Positions 1 to 8,700 of a stretch of DNA of 17,794 nucleotides are shown piece after piece; position 1 is the stretch's first letter; each line of letters starts with the position of its first letter. Source of the stretch: Anaerolineales bacterium (GTDB taxonomy: Bacteria; Chloroflexota; Anaerolineae; 4572-78; NAK82); the NCBI GenBank assembly GCA_024643945.1, contig JAHELX010000050.1:1-17794 (forward strand). The letters run 5' to 3'. The notes beneath the pieces are model-generated. The model was given only the letters and a program-made list of their open reading frames with translations, ran no database searches and was not told where the DNA came from. Made by a program: the position numbers and the translations under genes.

Positions 1-40
1 TCAGAGCGTTTGGATTAGGCTTATCAGTTGGGGAAGATCT

Positions 41-3000
41 TCATTGTACTTCTATGTAGCCTAAATACACCGCATCTCCATGTTCAGCCCCATCCGATGG
101 GTTTAGAAGAGATAAGCGTTTACCGCTGTTTGCATCATAAAGGCCAGCAGTGACACGATACACGCCCGGCGCAACATCAGTGGGAATTGCTACATTGTGA
201 TAATCTTCTACAACTTCTCCCACTAGCCAACCGGGTACCGGACGTGTTCCTTGTCCAGGCACTGAGTCATTCTGAAAGGCAAGCTTGCCGGTTTCATCCA
301 GAAAATGGACGAATGCTATGTAATCTGACGTCGCGTCTTGTTCTGTCTGCCAGTACAGATAGATAGGCAGTGACTCACCCGGGGATCCTGTTTTGGGTAG
401 GCGCGCACCCACTAATTTGATCGCCTCACCCAGTTGCGACATCAGAGGTGATACATCAGCCGGCAGCTCAAATTGGCGTTCCCACGAATTGATCGTTAAC
501 TCACCCAGAGGAAGTTCGGCCAGGGTCTCCCTATTGCCGCCTGTCAGTCGCACCCCGAACCTATATACCGTGCCAGGAGCCTTTGCGGGTATCCGCAGCG
601 AAAGGTAATCGGCTACAATTTCAGATGCACGCCAAAGGTGAGTAGGATACGTGCTCCCTCCCAGCAGGACTGATTGCGCCAGAGGGATCACCAAGCCATC
701 CTGGGTAACGATCACGTAATCAGCAACGATATCATCACTCATAGTGGCCAGAGCTTGCCAGTAGATGACTCCCTGCAACAAGCCACCCACAGGTAACGGC
801 TTCTCAGTTTGTAACGAAACTCCTGCCATCTGCAAAGAGGGCGCAATTTGAATCGAAGTGCGTACGCCTGGTTCTAACGCGTCAACCGAAGGCATGACCC
901 CAGCGGCGGGCAACACGGTAACCGCTCCCAGCCGGTAAGACAGGTCACCCTGGCTGGGTAAAGGGGTCCCCCGGCGAAGCGTCGTCGCATCATACAATGC
1001 CACATCAAGCCAATATTGGCCGGGAGGCAGGCCCACAGGCATGGGCAGAGAAGGATACACGTGTTCCGTTGTGCCTGCCTGCCACCGTGCTGAGGTAAGT
1101 CCGGCAGCATTAACCAGAGGCGAGTCAGCCTGCGTAACCGTTTGCTCGGACGCATTTCTAAGAATCACGGCGACGTTATAATCTGGCGCGTTATCTGCCA
1201 GCAATTTCCAGGAAAGATCGATGAGCAAGTTGTCGCCAGACTCAACTTGTTGAGATGTAAACCCCTCAGACATCAAATTTGAGCCATAACGATGGCTGCT
1301 CAACTGCATAGTTGGCTCAAAGGGGATATCCTCGGCCACTGGTTCCGGCAAATCGGTAAAATCCTCGACCTTAGAGTCCAAATCAAAGGCGTCTACTTGA
1401 TATCCTGGTATTTCTAGCGAAGTGGGTTGAAGCTCTCCGAAAGCAGACAACAACCAGGATATAGCATGCTTGGGGTCGTCCTCGTTCGAAGACTGCAAAA
1501 GATAGACCATACGCTGTCCTCGGGTTACTTCGGTCAAGGTCTCACCCAATGAAGCCTCATCGTTCGTCATGACGGCAAATCGGGCATCTCCGTGCAAGAG
1601 AAAGCCAATGGTGTACAGGTCCGGGCGCTGCGTTGTGTCCTTATAAAGGTTAATCGGAAACAGAAAAACAGCTTGAGGTTCCGAAATCTCTTGCAGTTTC
1701 TTTACAGTTGGTATGAATTGCGGCGAAAAAGCTTGTTCAATGTACGAATTCGTTCGCCATTTAACAAAATAGACGTGGTAGTTATACCAACCAGTCAGCA
1801 CAATTATGATAGCTACACTCGCCACTCCAACTAGTACCCCGTCACAGGGAATGTGATATGACGAAGGTTTACCCATGAAAGCTATGTCTGACTTATCGAA
1901 ACTACCTTGACGGGGCACTGGCCTCTGTCTGATTGCCAGGAACGGTGTTGTCGGGGTTTTCACTGTCCATTTTGGGAGCAGGAAGGCCAACTTTACCAGA
2001 AACATCCCTGCGACAACAAAGGTAAATGGTGCAGCCAGGATCCCACGCCGGGCATAATCGTAGAGCTTCAGAAAAGGCACATCTGCGCTTGAGGTGAGCC
2101 AGGCCGGTGCCGACATGATGATCCACCCCACCAGCAGAAACTGAGCGTGCTCGCGGGGCAGTCTGAAAAGTAACAAACCCATCCCCCCCAAGAACAGGAT
2201 GACCACGATGGGCGACAGAAGTGTGTCCACATTCTGCGAAAAGAGCAGGGTTGGATCAAATCCAAGAATCTGCATCTTGCCAATCAAACTATGAAAAGTT
2301 GTCCCTGCTTGCTCTCTTAAATTCAACGTTGAGGACAAGGCCGGTGACACGAGCCTTGCTCTACGTGAAAGATCTTCAGGAAAGCGAGCATAGTACTGAA
2401 TGATTGGAAGAATGCCTACCAGGGCGACGCTTCCCACGATCAGCCAACCCCGCCAATGCCGGCAGATCAAACTGTCTTGCACTTGATGCCTGATTAAGTT
2501 CCACAATAAATTCAGGGCGAGGAACGCCCCCAGCGCAAACGGCAAAAATCGAGCAGTGATGTGGCCATATTGGGCCAGTGCCAAGAGTAAACCGGCTAAC
2601 GCATAGTCCCTGGGATTTTGGGTATTGACAGCTTTCCAAAAAAAATACAAGAAAATAGTACCTAGCATTAATGCAGCCGGTGGTGCCCATCCGATGCGAC
2701 TCACCCCCATAAGCCACACTGAAACTGCCATTAATCCACTTGAGGCCAGGCCTATATAACGAGCACGGTCACCCATTTCCTCCCAAAACACTTCGGTGGC
2801 GAGAAAATACACTGCTCCGACGCTAATGATTCCCATAACTCCACTGATCACGCGTAGAGTTGTCAGAGATGGCCCCAGAAATTTAAAGACCGCGGCCGCC
2901 AGAAACACAGTAACTACCGTCACTACATAATGAGGGTCATGCACGGCACCAATTGGTGATGGGTCAATCATGCGAGGGCCAGAGGCTAATGTCAATTTTG

Positions 3001-3130
3001 CCTCGTAACCGACACCTGCCTCATCGGCCCAAGGATATGGCGGCGGCATTTCCCTAAATTGATAGAACATCGAGATGACTGAAATGAGTATGGGGAATAA
3101 CAGAAGTAGCTGGGGTTTAATCTGCCTCAT
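41..3130 (-). CDS. GT-C membrane glycosyltransferase (GT39-like) with three C-terminal beta-sandwich modules
   Basis: A 1029-residue polytopic membrane protein, last of four membrane-protein genes in a row. The N-terminus is one membrane segment (residues about 7-25) followed by an acidic Asp-Glu pair in PWADEAGVGYEA (D36, E37). That is where GT39/ArnT/PMT-type enzymes carry their catalytic acid on the first outer loop. About ten hydrophobic segments follow, to about residue 455, then a soluble outer stretch. Three divergent copies of a beta-sandwich module occupy about 608-742, 760-880 and 890-1029; the last is the clearest, with the LYW, FVHFLDETG, GWLVGEVVEDY and GLYDANSGKRL blocks. GT39-type enzymes move a sugar from a polyprenyl-phosphate donor to lipid, protein or glycan outside the membrane; donor and acceptor here are unknown. 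The ATG is the first in-frame start after an upstream stop, but its ribosome-binding site is weak. The gene begins 38 bp after the preceding stop. Confidence 0.8.
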   Translation of the reverse strand: MRQIKPQLLLLFPILISVISMFYQFREMPPPYPWADEAGVGYEAKLTLASGPRMIDPSPIGAVHDPHYVVTVVTVFLAAAVFKFLGPSLTTLRVISGVMGIISVGAVYFLATEVFWEEMGDRARYIGLASSGLMAVSVWLMGVSRIGWAPPAALMLGTIFLYFFWKAVNTQNPRDYALAGLLLALAQYGHITARFLPFALGAFLALNLLWNLIRHQVQDSLICRHWRGWLIVGSVALVGILPIIQYYARFPEDLSRRARLVSPALSSTLNLREQAGTTFHSLIGKMQILGFDPTLLFSQNVDTLLSPIVVILFLGGMGLLLFRLPREHAQFLLVGWIIMSAPAWLTSSADVPFLKLYDYARRGILAAPFTFVVAGMFLVKLAFLLPKWTVKTPTTPFLAIRQRPVPRQGSFDKSDIAFMGKPSSYHIPCDGVLVGVASVAIIIVLTGWYNYHVYFVKWRTNSYIEQAFSPQFIPTVKKLQEISEPQAVFLFPINLYKDTTQRPDLYTIGFLLHGDARFAVMTNDEASLGETLTEVTRGQRMVYLLQSSNEDDPKHAISWLLSAFGELQPTSLEIPGYQVDAFDLDSKVEDFTDLPEPVAEDIPFEPTMQLSSHRYGSNLMSEGFTSQQVESGDNLLIDLSWKLLADNAPDYNVAVILRNASEQTVTQADSPLVNAAGLTSARWQAGTTEHVYPSLPMPVGLPPGQYWLDVALYDATTLRRGTPLPSQGDLSYRLGAVTVLPAAGVMPSVDALEPGVRTSIQIAPSLQMAGVSLQTEKPLPVGGLLQGVIYWQALATMSDDIVADYVIVTQDGLVIPLAQSVLLGGSTYPTHLWRASEIVADYLSLRIPAKAPGTVYRFGVRLTGGNRETLAELPLGELTINSWERQFELPADVSPLMSQLGEAIKLVGARLPKTGSPGESLPIYLYWQTEQDATSDYIAFVHFLDETGKLAFQNDSVPGQGTRPVPGWLVGEVVEDYHNVAIPTDVAPGVYRVTAGLYDANSGKRLSLLNPSDGAEHGDAVYLGYIEVQ

Positions 3131-3168
3131 GGCACTGGGTACCCACGTTTAACAGGGCCATCCTATGT

Positions 3169-5586
3169 TTACCTGACTGAAATCTTACCGATCACCACGG
3201 CATTATTTTGGGCTGAACCCGAAAACTTGAGCAGAGGCAATCGCTCCACCGTAAGTCTGTCGTACATACCTGCGATCAGAGTGTACTCACCCGCAGATAT
3301 CGATTCGTCCAGGCTGATTAGGTGATGGTCGGGCACTACTTCGCCAGAAGTCCAGGCATAAGTAGGCAACGCACCGTTAGGTATATGGTCAGACTGAGCA
3401 CGCAACTGGCCGGTTGAGTCAAGCAAGTGGAGGAAAGCCACGTACGATGCTTTAACAGTTCGTGTCGTCTGCCAGTAAAGGGTCACGCTAAGTTGATCAC
3501 CCGGATTCAAGGGAGAGCGGGGTAGTTGCGCTCCCATCAGGGCGATACCATCCATGAAGTAGGCTTCGACGGATTGTGCCGGAGGCGGCACCTCAAATTG
3601 TCTCCAGTGAGGGCCCCCTTCGGCGATGCCCCACACTTTTGTAACCTGGGCAATGCCTAGTAGCGTACCATCGGCAGGCAGCCAGCCCTGCCAGGCGGAA
3701 TCAACGATGGCAGGTTGCAAACGGACGCTCGTATCCCAAAGGTCGGGATGGTTTAGCACTCCAACTGCCAGTTGATAGCTAGTGAAAGAGCTTGTATTCC
3801 AGGGAACAGCCTTCACCTGGACGCGTACTATCTCGCCCAGCTTCCAACGGCTGGTTGGATACCAAACCGTCGTTATCGGCTCCTGGGTCGTTGCGCCCAG
3901 AAACTGGCCCTGGTCGTCAAGTAAGTAAAGTGCAATGAGATAATTTGATCCAATCTGTCGAACTGGCCGGAAGAATAGATCCAGGTCTGCTTCATTTTCT
4001 CGGTGGGTGATCAGGTTATAGCCCAAGAATTCTAGATCCTCACCAAATTTCACCTGAGTCGGATACTGGATATCTGAAACATCAGCCCGAGCAAAATCAT
4101 AGAAAGCATCTGGCACGGGCTGGCCAGGGGCCTCGTGACGAGTCATAACCAGATACCCATCGTTGGCAGTGATCAGGCCAAAGGGGGACTCAGGCCCCAC
4201 TAGAGTCCGTATATACTCGTGTAGATTCGGCAATTCCTTCAACGAGGACACATCAAGAAACAAATAGTCTGCCAGGCTTATGTGTGTCGGTAAGCCATAG
4301 ATTTCGGAGCGCGCACTAAAGAAAGGGGCAATATTGGGCTGAACCAATAGCGAGGCATTTGCTGGCACTAACTGCATGAGAGAGCGTCCCTGTTGGTGAT
4401 GAGCGGTAACCTGAGGTACCGAGAAGGCTCGAGACAAAGGGGAAAATCCACGATAGTACTGATATGTACAAGAAAAACCTAAAACAACAAATGAAATGCC
4501 TAAAGTCAGATACCTAAAGGTTGATACCTTTGCAGAGAAATGCCAGCGACTTAGCCTGGCTAACAACCAGGCCCTCAATCGTTCCACCCCATACACAGCG
4601 GAAGCAATTATGAAGGGTACAATAGGAGCCGTATAATGGAATTCCTCAACACGTGTTTGAGAAAGTAGCTTACTTAAAAGGTTCGCAGCAAACGATGGGG
4701 CAGCCAGCATCATTGTGAGCGGATCAAATAGACTCATAAAAGCAACCGGGGCTAGCAACCGCAAAAGGTAATCTCCCAACCGGGCTCGATGCCAAATCTG
4801 AAGCCAGATTTTGTCGGGACTCTTGAGAATCGAGGTGACCATCTCGAGGGGAGTGCTTCCCAGCCAGGCGTAGCGAGAAAACTGAACATTTTCACCACTT
4901 GGACTGAAGATCGGCTGTATCCAAAAGACACCCACATAAAACCAGACTAGGCCCAGCCCGACAAAGATAAGTCCGATTCTCCAGCGACGTCTTCTAAGTA
5001 TGGCGTAGCCGCCAAATAGTGCTAGTATCAACGCCATTTCTTCTTTGGTGCTCAAGGCTAACAGCGAAGCGACAACCAAGGGCCTCGTGCGGCCCTGGTC
5101 CAAAAAGTATAAGGCAAACAGCCAAAAGGCAGCAGTTAACGTGCTTGGATGGAACTCATATAAGACGCCTGATTGAAGCGCGGGGAAAAACAAGTAGGCC
5201 AGTGCAAATACAATACCAGCCATAGTACTTCGAAGACGAGCTTGTGCCAGCCAATAAGCGGGTAGAGCTCCTGATGCAATAATCACGGCCTGAAGCACCA
5301 ACAATGTTTCAGGTCGTGGAAAAATTCGATAAAGTGGGGCAATCAAGAGGAAGATAGGCTCAATATGCACACCCAAGCGGTGGGTGATGGGATAGGCGAA
5401 GGTAAAAACAAAGGGCCTTCCGTGAGCAGTGTTCCACATCGCCTGACTCATATTGGTCAGATCATAGCCGGCTATGCTGAACGACAACAAGCGCCGCAAC
5501 GACAAAAGGCCGAAGGTGAGGGCAAAGATTAGTACTAAGAGTATGACAATAGGCAATCCCGTGTCAAGGCGACGTTGACGTCTCAT
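3169..5586 (-). CDS. DUF2079 family polytopic membrane protein with two C-terminal beta-sandwich modules
   Basis: An 805-residue protein. Residues about 10-390 form a multi-pass membrane domain with the features I associate with DUF2079: the conserved loop after the first segment (GYDLTNMSQAMWNTAHG, 40-56), a histidine loop LGVHIEPIFL (H74), YEFHPS (H146) and the KEE motif at 181-183. DUF2079 proteins are predicted GT-C-fold relatives; their reaction is not established. A soluble outer linker follows, then two modules at about 512-650 and 676-805. The second is clear (LMGAQLPRS, LYWQTTRT, FLHLLDSTGQL, SGEVVPDHHL, GMYDRLTVERL); the first is more diverged. The ATG lies 3 bp after the stop of the preceding gene (TAA-ACA-ATG) and has no visible Shine-Dalgarno sequence, so translation is probably coupled to that gene. 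It likely acts in the same surface-sugar pathway as its neighbours. Confidence 0.8.
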   Translation of the reverse strand: MRRQRRLDTGLPIVILLVLIFALTFGLLSLRRLLSFSIAGYDLTNMSQAMWNTAHGRPFVFTFAYPITHRLGVHIEPIFLLIAPLYRIFPRPETLLVLQAVIIASGALPAYWLAQARLRSTMAGIVFALAYLFFPALQSGVLYEFHPSTLTAAFWLFALYFLDQGRTRPLVVASLLALSTKEEMALILALFGGYAILRRRRWRIGLIFVGLGLVWFYVGVFWIQPIFSPSGENVQFSRYAWLGSTPLEMVTSILKSPDKIWLQIWHRARLGDYLLRLLAPVAFMSLFDPLTMMLAAPSFAANLLSKLLSQTRVEEFHYTAPIVPFIIASAVYGVERLRAWLLARLSRWHFSAKVSTFRYLTLGISFVVLGFSCTYQYYRGFSPLSRAFSVPQVTAHHQQGRSLMQLVPANASLLVQPNIAPFFSARSEIYGLPTHISLADYLFLDVSSLKELPNLHEYIRTLVGPESPFGLITANDGYLVMTRHEAPGQPVPDAFYDFARADVSDIQYPTQVKFGEDLEFLGYNLITHRENEADLDLFFRPVRQIGSNYLIALYLLDDQGQFLGATTQEPITTVWYPTSRWKLGEIVRVQVKAVPWNTSSFTSYQLAVGVLNHPDLWDTSVRLQPAIVDSAWQGWLPADGTLLGIAQVTKVWGIAEGGPHWRQFEVPPPAQSVEAYFMDGIALMGAQLPRSPLNPGDQLSVTLYWQTTRTVKASYVAFLHLLDSTGQLRAQSDHIPNGALPTYAWTSGEVVPDHHLISLDESISAGEYTLIAGMYDRLTVERLPLLKFSGSAQNNAVVIGKISVR

Positions 5587-5589
5587 TGT

Positions 5590-8500
5590 TTAATTCGTTG
5601 GTTCGACTTGGATGGAGTCTAGTAAGATGGAGTCAGTCGTCTTCCCCGCACCTGAAGTAATTTGTAACCGTTCTCCGGTCATCGGATCGTACATTCCCAC
5701 TAAAATCGTGTATTGCCAGGGTGGTGCATCCTCGTCCATTGGCACCAGGTACTCGTCGCTGATGACCTCGTCTTTCACCCAGCCAGTGGTAGGTAAGTTA
5801 TCGCCTCCCGGTACGCTGTCCCATTGACCTCTGATAACGCCGTCGGGACCGACGACGTGTACAAAGACGGTGTAGGACGTGTCCATCTCATTCAATGCTC
5901 GCCAGTAGATGGTCAGAGGGAAGGCTTTGCCGGCCGTTATTTGCTCCTGCGGCAGGTCATAGCCAATGAGTCTTACCAGCCCGCCCAGGTCGATTCCGAC
6001 GGGATATTGTACTTGAGGCGTCTCAAAATGGCGAGGCCGCTCGACGAATTCCAGTTTGCCCAGAATGATCCGGTCCGAGGCATAGCGCTTAGTCGACGCC
6101 TCAACCAAACGCATATTCAACAGATAGAATCCGGAGCGAGCGGTGGGGGGCATTTGCAACTGGTGCACGTCGACGATCACCTCTCCCTGCCGCCACTGGC
6201 TGGTGGGGTAGTTCTCGGAAGCCAGGGAATGCAGCCAGCCCCCTCCTTCGTTACCGGCTACACTCTTGGCGTCAATGTTAACCTTATAGTCTACATCGAT
6301 ACGGCGGGTGGCTCGCCAATAGAAGGTCACCGATAGTCGCTCACCAGGCCCAACTTTCTCTGTACCCAGGTCGTAGCCCATTAGCTCCAGTCCTGGCGCC
6401 AGCGACGTCCGCAGGGTATACTGCATGTTTATCTCTCTGCGCCCTGGCATGCGACGGGGGGGAGTCACCGTCACCCGGCCCACATTTCGCGCTACGCCAA
6501 AGGTCTCGCCAGTATCAAAAGAATACATTGCCACTTCCAGGTAATAGTCACCCGGAGGTGTACCAGGTCGGAGGTTCAACCGATATTCGTCTCTGATATA
6601 CATACCAGGTTCCCAGTGGTTGGTACGCCACAGGCCACCTAGTGGCAGACGGTCTACGCGACCCCACACATTACCCATCTTGTCCACCAGCCGGACGTAT
6701 ACGTTATAATCCTCCCGGACGTGATACAGCGACTCCCAGTAAAGGGTGATGTATAGGTTATCATCGGCGTGCATCACCTCTTCGGATACGTCATATCCCA
6801 TCAGGCGAACAGCCCCCCCCAGCACAGCCCCAGCCAGGTGTGTGATCCGCTCTGGTGACTTCCTGCTGATGATCGGTCCTGGATAAATCCAGGCATAATC
6901 TAAGCCTTCCAATCGAACCGTGTGCATAGGCTGCCGATCCTGAAAATAGGCTAGCAATTCCTGGCTGGGAAGCCCTCGCTGGACTTGATTGATGTACAAC
7001 ACCGCGTACTCGGCGGTCAAAGCTGGTTCGTTGCTGGCGAGATCAACGCTGCGGCCTTTGAAGAACGGGGCAAACTGGTAGCTGTACCATGCGGTGACTG
7101 TTTTCTGAGAGGCATCCGGCATCTGATTAAGGTAGGCTGCTGCCTGGTCCAGTCCTTCTCCCCAGCCAATGTTAATCAAATAAGGAGCAGTAAGCGGGCC
7201 ACCGAGCAGCGGATTGAGAAAGTTAAAGTAGTAAGGATGAAAGAGCGACACAAATAAGATCTGAATCCCTATAGCTGCCCCCAAAGCCCGTTCCCATCGT
7301 CCTTGCATTCGTGTCCAGTCGGCAGACGCCAGTAGGCTGGTAACCCAGCACAGGGCGATGGCTGCCAATAAATCCAGGGCCAGGAAAACAGGCAGAATAT
7401 AACGGTCACCCCGTCGTCCAACAATAGACACCGGTATTATAAAGAGAATTACGTAAGCCCATAGAGCCAGTAACAGCCCGCGATAGCGACGTAAACGCCA
7501 GGTCGCTACGATGCCAGCCAACATACCGATCATCGTCAGGGGGGTAAGGTGGAAGGGGAGGCTAATGAGATAATACAGGGGATTCTGATCAGACCTGGTA
7601 AGCCCCCAGAACACACCGCTGGAGGGATGTGTTGTGTTCATCGCGTTACGGACGTTCTGGATAATCCAATACAGTGCATGGCCAGGATCAACCCACATAG
7701 AAGGCCATAGAGCATAGAAGGCGGCGACTGCCACCACACTCCATATTCCAATCGCCACGACAAAGCGCCGCCACCCTGCGGCCACTACCCAACGTCGATT
7801 CGTCGATTGAACGCCATCGCCCCGTGGCCATTCCGCGCCTGGCAATGGCACATCATTATTGGGGTGCAAGGCGTAGATGAAGCCAGTCGCCACCAGGATG
7901 GGGCCAAGGATAGCTCCTGGCGTTTTGCTGAGCGTTGCCAGCGCGCCGGTCAGCCCTGAGAGTACCAGCCACCGCCAGCGCCCTTCCTGCAAATACAAGA
8001 AGAAAGCCAGGAAGGACAGAAACATGAAATAGGCCAGTGGGGCATCCACGTGCAGGATGCGCGAATTTGCCAAAAAGAAGGGATCAAAGGCAATGAAAAG
8101 CGCGGCAACCAAAGCGATCCGCCAGCCCAGCAGGCGACGCATCAGCAGATACATCCCCAGTACTGCCAAAGACGCCACTACTACCATTGGCAAACGGGCA
8201 GCCTGGATGTAAGCCAGTGGATAGTCGGTCACGTGCTGCAACGTCGAGGCCAGATCCGGTCCGGCATCGGGTAGCGGGGCCCATCCCCAACAATGCAGCA
8301 AATAGCGCAGTCCTAATCCCAGTCCGCCAAGAGCCATCGTCGGCACACCGGGATAGCCGAGCAGGACCGCTTTCGCCCAATCCCTGGCCAGCACAGCCGT
8401 GAGAAAGCCAGACGCAAAACGGAGCTGGTCGTCCTCATCGGCGGTGAGGAACACATCCAGCCCCAGTAGACGTGGTGTCAGCGCCAGCAGGAAAATACCT

Positions 8501-8673
8501 AGGGGAATGGCCCAGATTAGCCAGCGACGATGCACATCGGTACCATGTTGTGCGTGTTCGAGGGCTTGTGTAGCTGGGGCTGGGACATCACCCTTTGGAT
8601 ATTTGGTTATCTCTTCCTTGAGCGGTATATCAGTCGTCAATTTAGGAATCCACAAAATCAGCAGATAAGCCAA
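5590..8673 (-). CDS. GT39/ArnT-like glycosyltransferase with three C-terminal beta-sandwich modules
   Basis: About 1027 residues. A hydrophilic leader of some 48 residues precedes the first membrane segment (51-66). The acidic motif TADEDDQLRF (D79, E80) sits on the first outer loop as in GT39/ArnT enzymes, and ILHVDAPLAYFMF (206-218) and RRGDRYILPVF (420-430) match the conserved membrane-core stretches of the family. Membrane segments end near 480. Three modules follow at about 612-738, 753-880 and 890-1027, each opening with LMGYD or LIGYD and containing a YW strand, a PT..W..GEV-like block and a final GMYD/AMYS strand. The longest reading begins at a TTG (8671-8673) without a good Shine-Dalgarno sequence; I see no in-frame ATG or GTG before the first membrane segment, so the true start is uncertain. 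It begins 27 bp after the previous gene and ends 3 bp before the next. Confidence 0.82.
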   Translation of the reverse strand: MAYLLILWIPKLTTDIPLKEEITKYPKGDVPAPATQALEHAQHGTDVHRRWLIWAIPLGIFLLALTPRLLGLDVFLTADEDDQLRFASGFLTAVLARDWAKAVLLGYPGVPTMALGGLGLGLRYLLHCWGWAPLPDAGPDLASTLQHVTDYPLAYIQAARLPMVVVASLAVLGMYLLMRRLLGWRIALVAALFIAFDPFFLANSRILHVDAPLAYFMFLSFLAFFLYLQEGRWRWLVLSGLTGALATLSKTPGAILGPILVATGFIYALHPNNDVPLPGAEWPRGDGVQSTNRRWVVAAGWRRFVVAIGIWSVVAVAAFYALWPSMWVDPGHALYWIIQNVRNAMNTTHPSSGVFWGLTRSDQNPLYYLISLPFHLTPLTMIGMLAGIVATWRLRRYRGLLLALWAYVILFIIPVSIVGRRGDRYILPVFLALDLLAAIALCWVTSLLASADWTRMQGRWERALGAAIGIQILFVSLFHPYYFNFLNPLLGGPLTAPYLINIGWGEGLDQAAAYLNQMPDASQKTVTAWYSYQFAPFFKGRSVDLASNEPALTAEYAVLYINQVQRGLPSQELLAYFQDRQPMHTVRLEGLDYAWIYPGPIISRKSPERITHLAGAVLGGAVRLMGYDVSEEVMHADDNLYITLYWESLYHVREDYNVYVRLVDKMGNVWGRVDRLPLGGLWRTNHWEPGMYIRDEYRLNLRPGTPPGDYYLEVAMYSFDTGETFGVARNVGRVTVTPPRRMPGRREINMQYTLRTSLAPGLELMGYDLGTEKVGPGERLSVTFYWRATRRIDVDYKVNIDAKSVAGNEGGGWLHSLASENYPTSQWRQGEVIVDVHQLQMPPTARSGFYLLNMRLVEASTKRYASDRIILGKLEFVERPRHFETPQVQYPVGIDLGGLVRLIGYDLPQEQITAGKAFPLTIYWRALNEMDTSYTVFVHVVGPDGVIRGQWDSVPGGDNLPTTGWVKDEVISDEYLVPMDEDAPPWQYTILVGMYDPMTGERLQITSGAGKTTDSILLDSIQVEPTN

Positions 8674-8700
8674 TCAGAGAAGATTGGCACTTGTCTTGAC

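Noticed and set aside
5824..6336. Plus-strand frame of 170 codons inside the 5590-8673 gene
   Set aside because: It is antisense to recognisable beta-sandwich modules, and its product resembles nothing I know.
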